A stretch of DNA of 64,000 nt from Neoceratodus forsteri (taxonomy: Eukaryota > Chordata > Ceratodontiformes > Ceratodontidae): assembly GCA_016271365.2 (NCBI GenBank), contig CM057453.1, positions 1,090,141,001-1,090,205,000 of the forward strand. The letters are read 5' to 3'. The notes beneath the pieces are model-generated. The model was given only the letters and a program-made list of their open reading frames with translations. It had not been told where the DNA came from and did no database searches. The first letter of the stretch is position 1. Each line of letters opens with the position of its first letter. Of the stretch, positions 34,641-45,700 are shown one piece after another. A program made the position numbers and the translations under genes.

Positions 34641-34970
34641 GCCACCGGGAATTCATTATAGGTCGCAAACCACAAACACACAGCTCACACAGCTTTGGTG
34701 ACTACCAAACAAATCATCCAGCACCTTGAGAAACTGCCAAGTTCTGGGGTGAAATGTTAGTAGACTATGGAGGATTCTGTGGGCTGTGGTATGTGTTAAA
34801 TAAAAGCATCTGAATCACTTATGCAATGCTTGGTGACAGATTTTTTTTTAGTGTTCATTATAGACTATGTGCCGAAATGCATGGGGAAGCACCGACTTCA
34901 ATGGGGTGGCCGCTAGTGGAGGCTGTTCCCGAGTGAAGCCAGTGGGGGACACTGACCGCTCCATGTCCTC
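34641..34970. other. Intron sequence between DIRS and the Kolobok-like element
   Basis: Not recognised as DIRS or as any other family. No coding signature. Confidence 0.4.
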
Positions 34971-35813
34971 TTAAAGGAGAAGTCCACCCAGAATGTGCAA
35001 AAATATATGTTATGTAGAGTGTTTTGATATGTATGTTAAGTCCTAGTGTGTCCTTCCCTCTGTCTGCTATTAGGAGTTTTTCCTAAATTAGCCTGCTAGC
35101 TGTATGGTAGTTTTACGACCCCTGGGGATCTCCATCACAAATAGGTTTATTGGCTTTCTTTCTCCTACGATGCACCCTGGTTCATGTGACAGTGATGTAG
35201 CTATGCCCCTAGATTTAGCAGGGTCTGTCACAGCTCAGCCACAAAGATACTTCTTTCAGAGAAGAAGTCACATTGCTACATTTTGGGTGAGTGTAATCAT
35301 TATTATTTTTTGATATTAGTACCTTGTCCTGCTATGTTACAACCTATAAGGCGATGTTCAATTTTTGCTACTTAGTACTGGTGCAAAAACTGAAAGTGAC
35401 TGAGAGGAATAGAGTAAACAGTGACATGATTCACACACACTCACACAGCAGAGCATAGCAGGACAAGGTGCTGATATCAAAAAATAATAATGATTACACT
35501 CACCCAAAATCTAGCAGTTTGTCTTCTCTGGAAGAAGTATTTTCTCTGTGGCTGAGCTGTGACAGACCCTGTAACAAGACACTGGCTTACTGCAGGGGCA
35601 ATTAGACATCACACCAAAGGGCACTCTGGGAAGACTAGAGGCCATAAACGAAACCAGAATGGCAACCTCCAAGGGCAATAAAACAGTTAGAGAAAGTTAG
35701 AAAAAACATCTCTCACAGCCAGAGCAAAAGAAAATGCTGGGAACTGGTTAGAACACAGAAAAAAAAACTACTACATATCTTTTTTCTGATTTTAACATGG
35801 AGTTTCCCTTTAA
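34971..35813. mobile_element. Kolobok/T2-like nonautonomous element with TTAA ends
   Basis: The left end is TTAAAGGAGAAGTCCACC at 34,971. The right end, read inversely, is TTAAAGGGAAACTCCATG, ending at 35,813. TTAA target sites with AGGRRAA-type ends are known for the T2/Kolobok superfamily, common in frogs. A large internal palindrome pairs 35,218-35,338 with 35,454-35,572. No transposase frame is present. Confidence 0.75.
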
Positions 35814-37229
35814 GTAAGGACCAGGAAAACTAGGATCTTGGAGAGCGACTTTCCTATTTTTCTACTTCAGAAAAGTGAACTTGGGAGCCTCTGTGTAGTC
35901 TTTCATGTGGTTTGTACATGGAAACCATAAAGCTGTCCTTGACTTTATTCACACATTCACGTTTTTCATTCTGTGTTTGTCATCTCTTCTTTCCTAAGGC
36001 ATTTTCCCTTGTATGTGCTATATCAATATGCTGCAGATGTTTGGCTGACTGTTTAACTGTGATGGCCAACGTTTTGGAAACATGGGTTGTCTCTGTTCCA
36101 GGGTTTCTAGTCTGCAGAGGTGGCATCTGTGGCATCCATTGGCTTCCACTTGGAGTTCTTCTTCAAGCAGAGGCTGATAGCATACATCCTGCTGCTCTAA
36201 AACGAGGTGCTTAGAGGGAGACCTTAGACTCTTACAATGGAAATAGCTTTTCAAGAGACTTGCTTTGTGCTTAGAGTTTTGGGCAGGGGAATGTGGGTAG
36301 GAGCGTGTATAACGGAGGCATTCCATACTGTGTGCTAGAGTAGAGAGAGTTCATATGTTACTTAAGGAGCTTCAGCTAACTTGGTAAAAGGCACTAGTTC
36401 TGATGCTGAAGCAGAAGCCTCAATGAAGAGATGGTGTTCAGATAAACGAGTCATAATAATGTTGTAGTGCCACCAGCTCTGAGTATTCTTGTGAGCGCCA
36501 CAAACAATGACTATAGCCCATATTGATTGTTCTCCCATCCTAGGGTACCAGCATGTCTTCTGAAGTGTGTAGGCAAACTTCTCCTGCTATGTTCTTTTCT
36601 CAGATGGGAGCTGTGGAACAAGGAGGAGAGGAGCCCTCGACTTATGTTAGGAAGGGTGTGGCCGGGCAGAAAACTGGATAAAATACTGTAAAAGGAGTTA
36701 TTTTTGCATTAGTATTTAGCACATGGAGCTAATCGACTGAAATGGCACAAATGTAATATTTAGCACTAAGTGATTAATATTTAGCACTATGTGATTTGTG
36801 CCAACAAAAAATTGTGTGGTTTTGGCCAGTTAGCACCAATTTATCTCTGCACAGTCATACCATGTGAATATAGTGAAGCTATTCTTACTTAGAAAATGGG
36901 CTAAGAAAATCCCAGGCTCTGATGGACTGATAGCCCTGGCAGGGTGGGCATCTGTCAGACAACAGAGCCAGTCCCAACTGACTCAATTACCAGTATCAAA
37001 GTGATAGCGGATGTTCAGTTTAAAATGCCCACTATTTGTTTTTGTCTCGCTTAGTGAGAGCCGAGACCCGACTCCAGTCCTACAGCCATTCTCTTGATCT
37101 CTCCTCAGCATAATCTAAATAAATAAGAAAGAAAGAAACACATTTCTGGAAGGCTAATCGCGCGCCATTTGCTCACTATAGTATATGTACAACCATCACA
37201 AAAATAGCGGTGAAAAAATGCAGAACATG
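35814..37229. other. Intron sequence, no gene seen
   Basis: A small tandem pair of AATATTTAGCACTAAGTGATT-like units lies at 36,750-36,793. No gene or other repeat recognised. Confidence 0.45.
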
Positions 37230-37381
37230 TAAGCAATAAGACACGGCAGGGTGTGCATTAGACACTTTAACACACAGCTTGGAGGCGTAGTGAGGCACGA
37301 GGCCACCGACCGAGTGCGTCCAACCTCCTAGCCATGTGTTAAAGTATCTAATGCACACCCTTGAGTGTCTTATTGCGCTTA
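37230..37381. mobile_element. Hairpin element A, ends TAAGC(R)CAATAA
   Basis: The arm 37,230-37,286 (TAAGCAATAAGACACGGCAG ... TTAACACACAGCTTGGAGG) pairs with 37,321-37,381 (CAACCTCCTAGCCATGTGTT ... GTGTCTTATTGCGCTTA). The loop is about 34 bases. End sequences match those of the hairpin at 40,563. Confidence 0.8.
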
Positions 37382-37614
37382 TAAAATGGTTATCTAAAAT
37401 ACAGATGCATGTCATAAGTAAAATGAACAGTATTTCATAGTGAAAAAGCTTAAATATTTGTGTTACTTTTTAACAAAATAGTTCCTCCGCCTGTTTGTTT
37501 CTTTAAGTTGAGGACCTTTGACCTGCTAGTACTTGTATTTTTTTTTTTCACTTTAGTTGTCATGGCAGCCCCTCTCCAAACTAGCAGCATGCCTACTTCA
37601 TTGACTTTAGAAAG

Positions 37615-37930
37615 TCTGCAACAAGAAATTATGCTGTCCTTTTTTTAAAATTTCTGTATCTTATGGCACCAGGCAGCTCTAGGGAGAACACACCATTTTT
37701 GTAAGCAGTTACGACGATGCAGGAGTGAGCGGCCGGCGGGTTGGGAGACAGCTGCTCGGTGGTTGAGAGGTACAGTGAGTACAAGAAGAAATTATGGCAT
37801 CTTTACTTTTTTTTTTTTTTTTTACATTCCTCTACCTTATGGCACCAGGCAGCGCTAGGGAGAACACGCCGATGCGGAAGTGAATGAGCGGACGGTGGGT
37901 TGGGAGACAGCTGCTCGGCGGTTCACAGTT
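37615..37930. repeat. Tandem duplication of a ~160-bp unit
   Basis: The block from AGAAATTATG through CTTATGGCACCAGGCAGCTC to TTGGGAGACAGCTGCTCGG is found at 37,622-37,758. It recurs at 37,787-37,918, with an expanded T run at 37,805-37,823 and a 20-odd base deletion. The two copies are clearly related. Confidence 0.8.
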
Positions 37931-39010
37931 AATGTGACTGGGCAGGCTGGTGACAACTTGTATTTTTTTTTAAATCATGCAGTGAGCATAAACATTTATG
38001 AAATGGGCATCTGAATATTTGCAGATATGTTGACAGACTGAAAATAGAGCCTGGTATTTCACTCGCAGTTGGTGACAACAAGATGGCTGATTTTCAGTTT
38101 GCCAACATTCTAACTGGTATCTTTACCAGAATCAGTGCCCACAGGGCACTGCTGGTCCTTTTTCCTATGCGTAAGAAGGAATATCACACAGGTATGGACC
38201 AATCAGGATGCCTAAATTCTGATGCCCATTTCATAAACTGCAGTATTGTGTGTGCTGCAATCTGGTTACACCGTTTGCTGTTCCTCTGCTGGTGGTTCCT
38301 GATCACACAAACCGCTTTTCCTGGTACCTGTCCTCCTGGATTGCAGTGACATTCTTGATTTAAACCCCTCTTCCCCTCCCCGACATGTGACTTCCTAACA
38401 GCTGCTTAATCACCAATGTCACGGGTATATTTGATCCTCTTCAGCCAACCCCTTGCTCCTAAACGCTGTATATTTTAAACCCACTACTGCTGATACACTT
38501 TTGCTCCATACGGTGAGTGACTTTACACACTAACACCCACCACACACACACATATATGCATGTAATTTATATAAAATTAAACATTTTCCACTCCAGAAAA
38601 GTGCTGTACTCTCACAGGAGTACTTGCAGTCCCCGCTCCCCCAAAAGCCAGCCATTCTAGTAAGTTGTGCAGTTAGCAGCGCGTGTCCATCTATGGAGGG
38701 TCCAACTTTCAAAACTGCCGCCACCCATCCCAGTCCCTTCAGCTTTAAAACTGTAGCCCTCTTGAGTACACCTGCTCACAACTGCACAAAAAAAAAACAC
38801 TAAACTTCAGAAATCTACCTGTTTTTACATTGTATCTTTACTTTTTGCTGCCAGCTCGCTCGACTTCCAATTGCAGTTCGTCAGCCAACTTCTGTGTTCC
38901 TTATCTGATCAGTGGCATTCTCGCTGCACCGCTGAGCCGATCACTGCCCTCACTCACAGTATGACCACCAAAACTAGTTTTTTTTTTTTTTCTTTTAATT
39001 AAAAAACAAA
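37931..39010. other. Intron sequence, no gene seen
   Basis: Contains A-runs and CA-rich patches near 38,540 and a T run at 38,978-38,990. Open frames are short and without domains. Confidence 0.45.
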
Positions 39011-39012
39011 AA

Positions 39013-40318
39013 CAGTGGAGCACAGGACCCAAGGCAGCATGGATTCACGATGGGAAGGTCGTATTAGACGAATCTAATAGATTTCTTTGACTGGGTGACC
39101 AAAGTGGTAGACCAGGGAGGGGCTGTGGACATGGCCTACCTAGATTTTAGCAAGGCATTTGATACAGTCCCACACAAAAGATTAATACATAAGTTAGCCA
39201 GCCTTGGAGTGGGTCCCAAGGTAGTAGCCTGGATAAAAAATTGGCTAGACAACAGGACGCAAAGGGTAGTAGTAAATGGAGTACACAGTGAAGAAAGGAG
39301 GGTTACTAGCGGGGTACCGCAGGGTTCAGTACTGGGAGCGGTCCTTTTTAATGTCTTTATAAGTGACATTGCAGAGGAACTGGAAGGTAAAGTATGTCTC
39401 TTTGCAGACGACACAAAGATCTGCAACAGGGTTGATGCACAAGATGGAGTGGAAAGGATGAGAAGGATTTGCAAGGTTGGAGGAATGGTCAAATGTATGA
39501 CAGCTCAGATTCAATGCAAAGAAGTGCAAGGTAATGCACATGGAAACAAAAACCAGGGGGCGTACACAATGGGGGTGAGATACTGACAACAGTAAAATGG
39601 AAAGGGACCTGGGGATAATTATATCAGATGACCTAAAGGTGGGCAAGCAATGTGAGAAGGCAGTAAGGAAGGCTGGGGGGATACTGGGACGCATAGGAAG
39701 AGGCATCAGTAGTAGAAAACAGGAAGTTGTTATCTCTCTGTACAGACAGTTGGTGAGACCCCATCTGGAGTACTGTGTGCAGTTCTGGAGACCCCATCTC
39801 TGCAAAGACATAGACAGAGTGGAGGCTGTCCAGAGGAGGGCAACCAAAATGGTGCATGGTCTGCACCAGAAGACATACAAAGAAAGACTAAAAGAACTTA
39901 ATATGTATACCCTTGAGGAAAGAAGGGAGAGAGGGGACATGATAGAAACTTTCAAGTGCCTCAAGGGAATCAACAAAGTCCAAGAGGGTAGCATCTTTCA
40001 GAAAAAGAGATGTGCAAGAACAAGGGGGCACAATTTGAAGATAGAGGGGGGACGGCTCAGAGGTAATGTGAGAAAGTATTTTTTCACAGAGAGGGTTGTG
40101 GATGCATGGAACAGCCTCCCTGAGGAGGTTGTGGAGTCAAGAACAGTGGAGGAATTCAAGAATGCATGGGACAGACATAAGGCAGTCCTAGTGGGGGGTA
40201 GGAGGAAGTAAGCTGTTGGTTAACCAGGATCTGCAGCTTATCTGTTAGGTAGGAAAATGGGCAGACTGGGTGGGCCAAGCGGTCCTTATCTGCCATCAAA
40301 TTATATGTTTCTATGTTT
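39013..40318 (+). mobile_element. CR1 LINE, 5'-truncated, RT half well preserved
   Basis: The copy encodes VDMAYLDFSKAFDTVPHKRL, TSGVPQGSVLGAVLF and the intact FADD box (frame 39,095-39,586). After a frame break comes RPHLEYCVQFWRPHLCKDID, YTLEERRERGDMIETFK and KYFFTERVVDAWNSLP to the stop at 40,209. The 3' end has GGTCCTTATCTGCCATC and TATGTTTCTATGTTTC, CR1-like. It starts abruptly in mid-RT. It is about as long as the corresponding part of 49,860-51,150 and very similar to it. Confidence 0.9.
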
Positions 40319-40319
40319 C

Positions 40320-40562
40320 AGTGTCAGTGGCAAGACATATGAGAAAACTCATGTGAGGAGGTGAAAAGTAATCAATACAGAATGCAGAGACAAAGCAATT
40401 TTAATAAAAAAGGTGTCTCATAAACAGAAGCTCCTTCTAGTGGCAACCAGTAAAGGGACTATTTTACAGAAGCTGCTGTTTCTGTTCATTTTTATTAGTA
40501 TTTTACCCATTTTTTCCTTATAAAATTATTGTTATAAAAAAAATTAAGGAAAGTCTATTTTC
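40320..40562. other. Intron sequence between CR1 and hairpin element B
   Basis: AT-rich; nothing recognised. Confidence 0.4.
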
Positions 40563-40716
40563 TAAGCGCAATAATACCCTCCAGGGTGGGTTGTATTGGG
40601 CAATACTGGACCTTCCGGGGCTATAAGGCCCTCCACCTGTGGTGTTGGGCCTCATTATGCCCCTGGGCAGTCTGGTATTGCCCAGTACAACCCACTCTGT
40701 CTGGTATTATTGCTTA
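40563..40716. mobile_element. Hairpin element B, related to element A
   Basis: The arm 40,563-40,610 (TAAGCGCAATAATACC ... GGGTGGGTTGTATTGGGCAA) pairs with 40,672-40,716 (TTGCCCAGTACAACCCAC ... GGTATTATTGCTTA). A second, inner pair lies in the loop (AAGGCC with GGGCCT). Ends and the GGGTGTG/GGGTGGG positions follow element A at 37,230. Confidence 0.8.
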
Positions 40717-40954
40717 CTGTGAAAATACTGTTTTATTGTAATCCCACTTGAACTTGGGTGGTAAAAATTAAAGGGTGAGGAGGCTCTGGTTCTGCCAGAT
40801 GTTCCAAATTCTGTAAGTTAATTGTTGCTTTCAGTTGTTGGCTAGAGTGCTTAGTTTGTCATCCATCAAGATGACCATAGCAGGCAGCAAAATGGGGACT
40901 ACTAGTAATATGAATTTGCTTCTAACAGGGTATAGGAACATTCTCAGTAATTTT
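40717..40954. other. Intron sequence before the DIRS copy
   Basis: Nothing recognised. Confidence 0.35.
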
Positions 40955-41064
40955 CTTTTCTAGGGACGTGGATATGTTGTTCTATCTACACTATCTGGCA
41001 GAGTCCTTTCCCCTTTAAGAAGTGGCAGAAAGTCTTCAGGCTGGCTCCTCCCACCCACCTGGGA

Positions 41065-41091
41065 TATATATATATATATATATATATATTT
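41065..41091. repeat. (TA)n microsatellite in the DIRS 5' region
   Basis: About 13 TA units lie just inside the left terminal repeat of the DIRS copy. Confidence 0.95.
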
Positions 41092-42021
41092 CTTCATGCC
41101 GCTCCAATTGGGCTCCAGTTTTACAGGCTCCTTCAAGGACTTGGGCCAGTCCTTCCCAACAAAGGGTCAGGGCCCTTCTGAAAAACACAGAACTAGACCT
41201 CGAAAGGAGGAGTCAATAAAAGAGCAGACTCATTGTTGTCGTTTGTGGGACTGGGAGCGCTCTCAGTCGAGAGCTTTGGATTCTCATGACTCCAGTTTTG
41301 GTTACACAGAGACCCCATCGGACTAGTCGGTCAAGACGCCAGCAGATGATGTGGCGGAGATCTTACTCGACCCAGTCGACCAGTTGTCATATGAAGAGGC
41401 CAATAACTCTCTCTCTTTTCGGGACCCTGATCCTGCCTGTGAACAAAGAAGGAGCTGCTCAGTCTGCTGACCAGAACCCTTCGGTCACCGACCCAGGCCA
41501 GGAGGAGCCCTGGCACTCCCTGGCTCCCTCCAAAATCCCCAGGTGGCCGAGATCGAGGTTTTGGTCCTCATCCAATGGGTCAAGAGGTTCCTGTCATCAT
41601 CATCTCTCCTGCTGTCAGCACCATGGGAAGTGGCACCATTGCTATTCCTCATCATCATTCTCTTCGGGACAGGAGAGGCTTCAGCGCAAGTTGCTTCGAC
41701 GCTATGAAGATCTTATGTGGCAACAGTTGGTGCTGGCTGGTACTAGACCGATCCCGGTTTCCACACGGCCCATCACTTGGCTGTTGCCCGAAAGGCCAAC
41801 ACCGACTCCTCTTGTGGAGTCAGTTGAGACCGTTCCTCCCCCAGTGGAGTCAGTTAAAACCATTTCAGTTTGGCCGAAGCTGGCCTCTCCGCCAGTTGAG
41901 GTGGAACCATCGCCCAAGCAGCCATCGACTGGTGCTTCGACCAAAGAGTCTTGGCTGGCCAAGGGACTTCTCCGTAGGCTGTCGGTCACCGTTACACCTG
42001 ACTGCCTGTGGAGGTGGGGGT

Positions 42022-42766
42022 AACTGCATCTGTTACTAGTTTCTAAAGATTAAATTAACTTAGAAACTAATTGTTAGATAATTTAAGAGATATTTAAACA
42101 TATTTGAAATACACAAATTTCTTTAGAAATATCACCTACTTTTTATAAGAATAAATATTCTTTCTCACTTTTGGGACTTATTTAAGGTTTATTGAATTAG
42201 TACTTATTGAGGATGTATATTTATTTTGATGCAGTATGTGATTATGTACTAACAGAGGTATGCATATTTTCTTTTAGATGAAGTATATGCTGAAATTTAT
42301 TTTAAGTTTATAAATGTAGTATGAATAATGATATTTTTGTAAACATGGAAAAATGCAGATTTATCAAGGAGTAGTTTTACAGAACTTATACTGCAGTATC
42401 TGACCCAGTGACCCAGTGATACTCTAATAATAAGGAAATTTCCATAAAATTGATTGCGTGAACATTAGTTTTAGTGATACTCCAGGCTGTTTTCTCTCTT
42501 CAACTCCCTTGGCAAGCTAGAGTAAATAGATTATTGAATAATTGAAATGAATAATTAGTTCATTATGAGTTTATTGTTTACACAAGGTATGGAGGTCTTG
42601 TTACCTCGAAGCGCCATGCTGGTCAGACACTGCAATTGGATCTGACTGTGTTTTGTATTTCTGTGCACTAATGTATTTTTGCTGACTATGCATGATGTAG
42701 CTTTATTATTTGAAGCACAGTAAAATTTTTATCCACTGACCTTCTGAGTGCTGTTTTTTATTAATT
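42022..42766. other. AT-rich insert within DIRS gag
   Basis: Base composition changes sharply from GC-rich gag to an AT-rich stretch of ~745 bases and back. The gag-like sequence resumes at 42,767. No coding frame, terminal repeat or target duplication could be made out, so the type of insert is not known. Confidence 0.55.
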
Positions 42767-45700
42767 CAGTGCCAGCGGAGGGTTGAAGGTGACTCTGGCA
42801 GTCGGCCGCTTTATGCGGACTCTTCGGAGTTCAGAGATTCCTCCCTGCACTCCCGTCCAGTTGATGAGTCTGGGGGGGGGGAACCTGTCGACAGAGGAGG
42901 GTCTCTCTTCCTTCATAGGCATTCTCTGCCTCATCTCAGAGTCCACGGGGATGAAAGTGGAGCCCGTTCAGAAGTGGGCTAGATATCCCCTTACAAAAAT
43001 TCTGGAAAAAGGAAACTCTCCAATGGAGACTTTGGCAGTGGCCGAGGCCATTGTTGGCCCACCTCTGAAGCTCTGACAGTGCCACGTGTCCTGCCCTGCG
43101 CCCTCTGCCCAGATGGCCTGCAAGTATGCGGTGTCCATCAGTACCCTCTCGGGTTTCACAGAACACCTCTCAGCCGAGAGGTTGGTGGCCGACTCCATGT
43201 TTTCGGCGCTCTCGTAATATTGGGAAAATCGACAAGCCACCAGACAAGGAGGCCAAGAAATTGGACCATGCAGTGAAAAAAGTCTATGCTGCCTCCTTGC
43301 TCGGCCTCCAACAGGAAAGCTTAGCCGTCTTGACGGCGCACTTCTCCCACACCCACTTGGGCTCTTTGAATGAGATGATTCCTCACCTGTCTGCGGACCT
43401 CCAGACCACAGTCAGACAGGTCCAAGATCAGGGCCGAGCTGTGGCCAAGCAGCAGCTTCAAACAGCTCTGGATCTGGGAGATTCCTGTGCCCATTCAGTG
43501 GCGGCTACAGTAGCCATGCGCCATAGGGTTTGGCTGCGGATCTTGACCTTCACGGCAGACACTCCATACAAGCTGGCAGATGTTCCTTTCTTGGGCGCCC
43601 GCCTGTTAGGGCCCAGTGTGGAGGGTCAGTTCCAGTGCATTGAGAAGTCCAGTGCCACCTTGGACTATGTAACATCTGCACAGAAGGATTCCAAGGGCTC
43701 CAGGCAACAGAAGTAAAAGCCCTTTTGATCCTCCACTCCTGTGGCAAAACCAGCCCAGCATCAGGCTGGCCCACAGGCTCAGTCCTGGCGACCTTGGCCC
43801 AAGTCAGTGATCCTCAGCCTGGAGAGAAGGGGCCCAGTGGTGCCTCAGCCAGGCCCTCCTCCTCCAAGCCTGCCCAGTGACGTGATGGGGGTGCCACCCT
43901 CATGCTCATCACACACCCCAAGGGTCCTCCTGTGGGGGCTGGCTCCACCACTTCCTTTCCAGCAGGTCCGCTGTCACCACTGACGGGTGGGTTCTAGAAG
44001 TGGTCCGTCAGGGTCTGCTTCTGGAATTCATGCAGTACACTCCTTGCCGATCCTGTGCCCCATGGGAGGATTTAGTATCTGCCGACACTGAGTCGGCTCT
44101 TCGATACAGCCCAGCTCCTCTGCAAGAAGGGTCGTGGTCAGAGTAGCGGATCCTCCGGAACACTCAGGGTTTGTCTCCAGATACTTCCTGGTGCCAAAAC
44201 GGAAGGGGGGCTGGCACCCCATTCTAGATAGGCACAACCTGAACAAGTTCCTCATGTCATGCACCTTTCAGGTGGTTACCCTGTCCCTGATCATACTATC
44301 TCTCAAGCGAGACATGTGGTTTGTTCCTGGATCTTCAGGATGCATCTTTCATGTCCCTATCCGTCTGTCCCACGTAAGGTTCCCCACTTCAGGTGGATGG
44401 CACCTCTAAGCACCCCAGGCCGCTACCTGCCTCCCTCAGCCCCCAGGGTCTTCATGAAATGCATGGCAGCTGGTAGCTACTTGAGGCACCAAGGGGTCCA
44501 AGTGTACCCTACTTGGATGACTGGCTGATTGCAGGTCCCTCCAGGCAGGAGGTGGAGCGGTCCAGGGATCTGCCCTCCAGATCTGCACCTCCCTCTGGCC
44601 TCCTGGTCAACGGAGCTAAGTTGGAATTCGTGCTCTCACAGGTGATCAGCTTTATCAGGGCAGAGCTCAGCTCTTGCTGAGCCAGAGCCTTGCTCCCAGT
44701 GGACAAGATGGAGGTTCTCTCCTCCTTTCCTCGATCATTTCATGGGCCCATTGGAATATGCGCTCCCTGCAGTGGGAGCTGGCCAGCCAGTGGTCTCAGT
44801 GCAAAGGTCACTTCGATCAGCTGGTCACTGTGACCCAGAAGATGTGGGATGCCCTCCAATAGTGGCTAGTTCTAGAGCACCTGCAGAAGGGGATCCCATT
44901 TGTCCGCCCGAGCTGACAGTCATCCTGATGACCGACACCTCTCTCACGGGCTGGGGTGCCCATCTGGGGGAACACAGATTCCGTGGGCTCTGGACCACTG
45001 AGGAGTCCCAAATGTACATTAACCTGCTGGAGTTCTAGGCAGTGCTGCTGGTGCAGACTACATTCGCTCCGCATATTCGGGGTCAGGTGGTCCAAGCCCA
45101 GATGGACAACACCACAACCATGTACTGCCTCCACAAACAGGATGGGATGCACTCCCTGCCTTTGTGCAAGGAAGCTCTCTGCATATGGACCCTCATGAGC
45201 AGCCTGGAGGTGTATCTCCTAGCTATCCATGTGTCAGGGGCCTCCAGTCAGCTGGTTGATGCCCTCAGCTGGGTGGGTGAGGCATCTCACAGGTGGTTTC
45301 TCCATCCAGAGGTAATACACAGCCTGTTCTCCCAGTGGGGCACCCCTCAAGTGGACCTGTTCACCTCCCTGGAGAATGCAAAACTGAGGCTGTTTTGCAC
45401 CCGCCTCCCCTCAGCAGGGGGATGCCCTCTTGAGGCCTTGGACCCAGGCCTCTTCTGTGCCTTCCCTCCACTTCCCTTGATCCACAATGTGCTGCTCAAG
45501 GTCAGGCAGGACAAGGCACGAGTGATCCTGGTGGCTCCGGACTAGCCACGCCAGTTTTGGTACCCTGATCTCCTGAGCCTCAGCAACAGGCTCCTGAGGC
45601 ATCTACCACTCTGCCTAGACCCGTCCACCATCAATCGGGGAAGGTGCTCCACCTGGACCTTCAATCCCTGCACCTGACAGCCTGGTTCCTGAGCAGCTAG

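Noticed and set aside
39326..39994. 222-residue minus-strand open frame
   Set aside because: Antisense of the CR1 reverse transcriptase on the plus strand.
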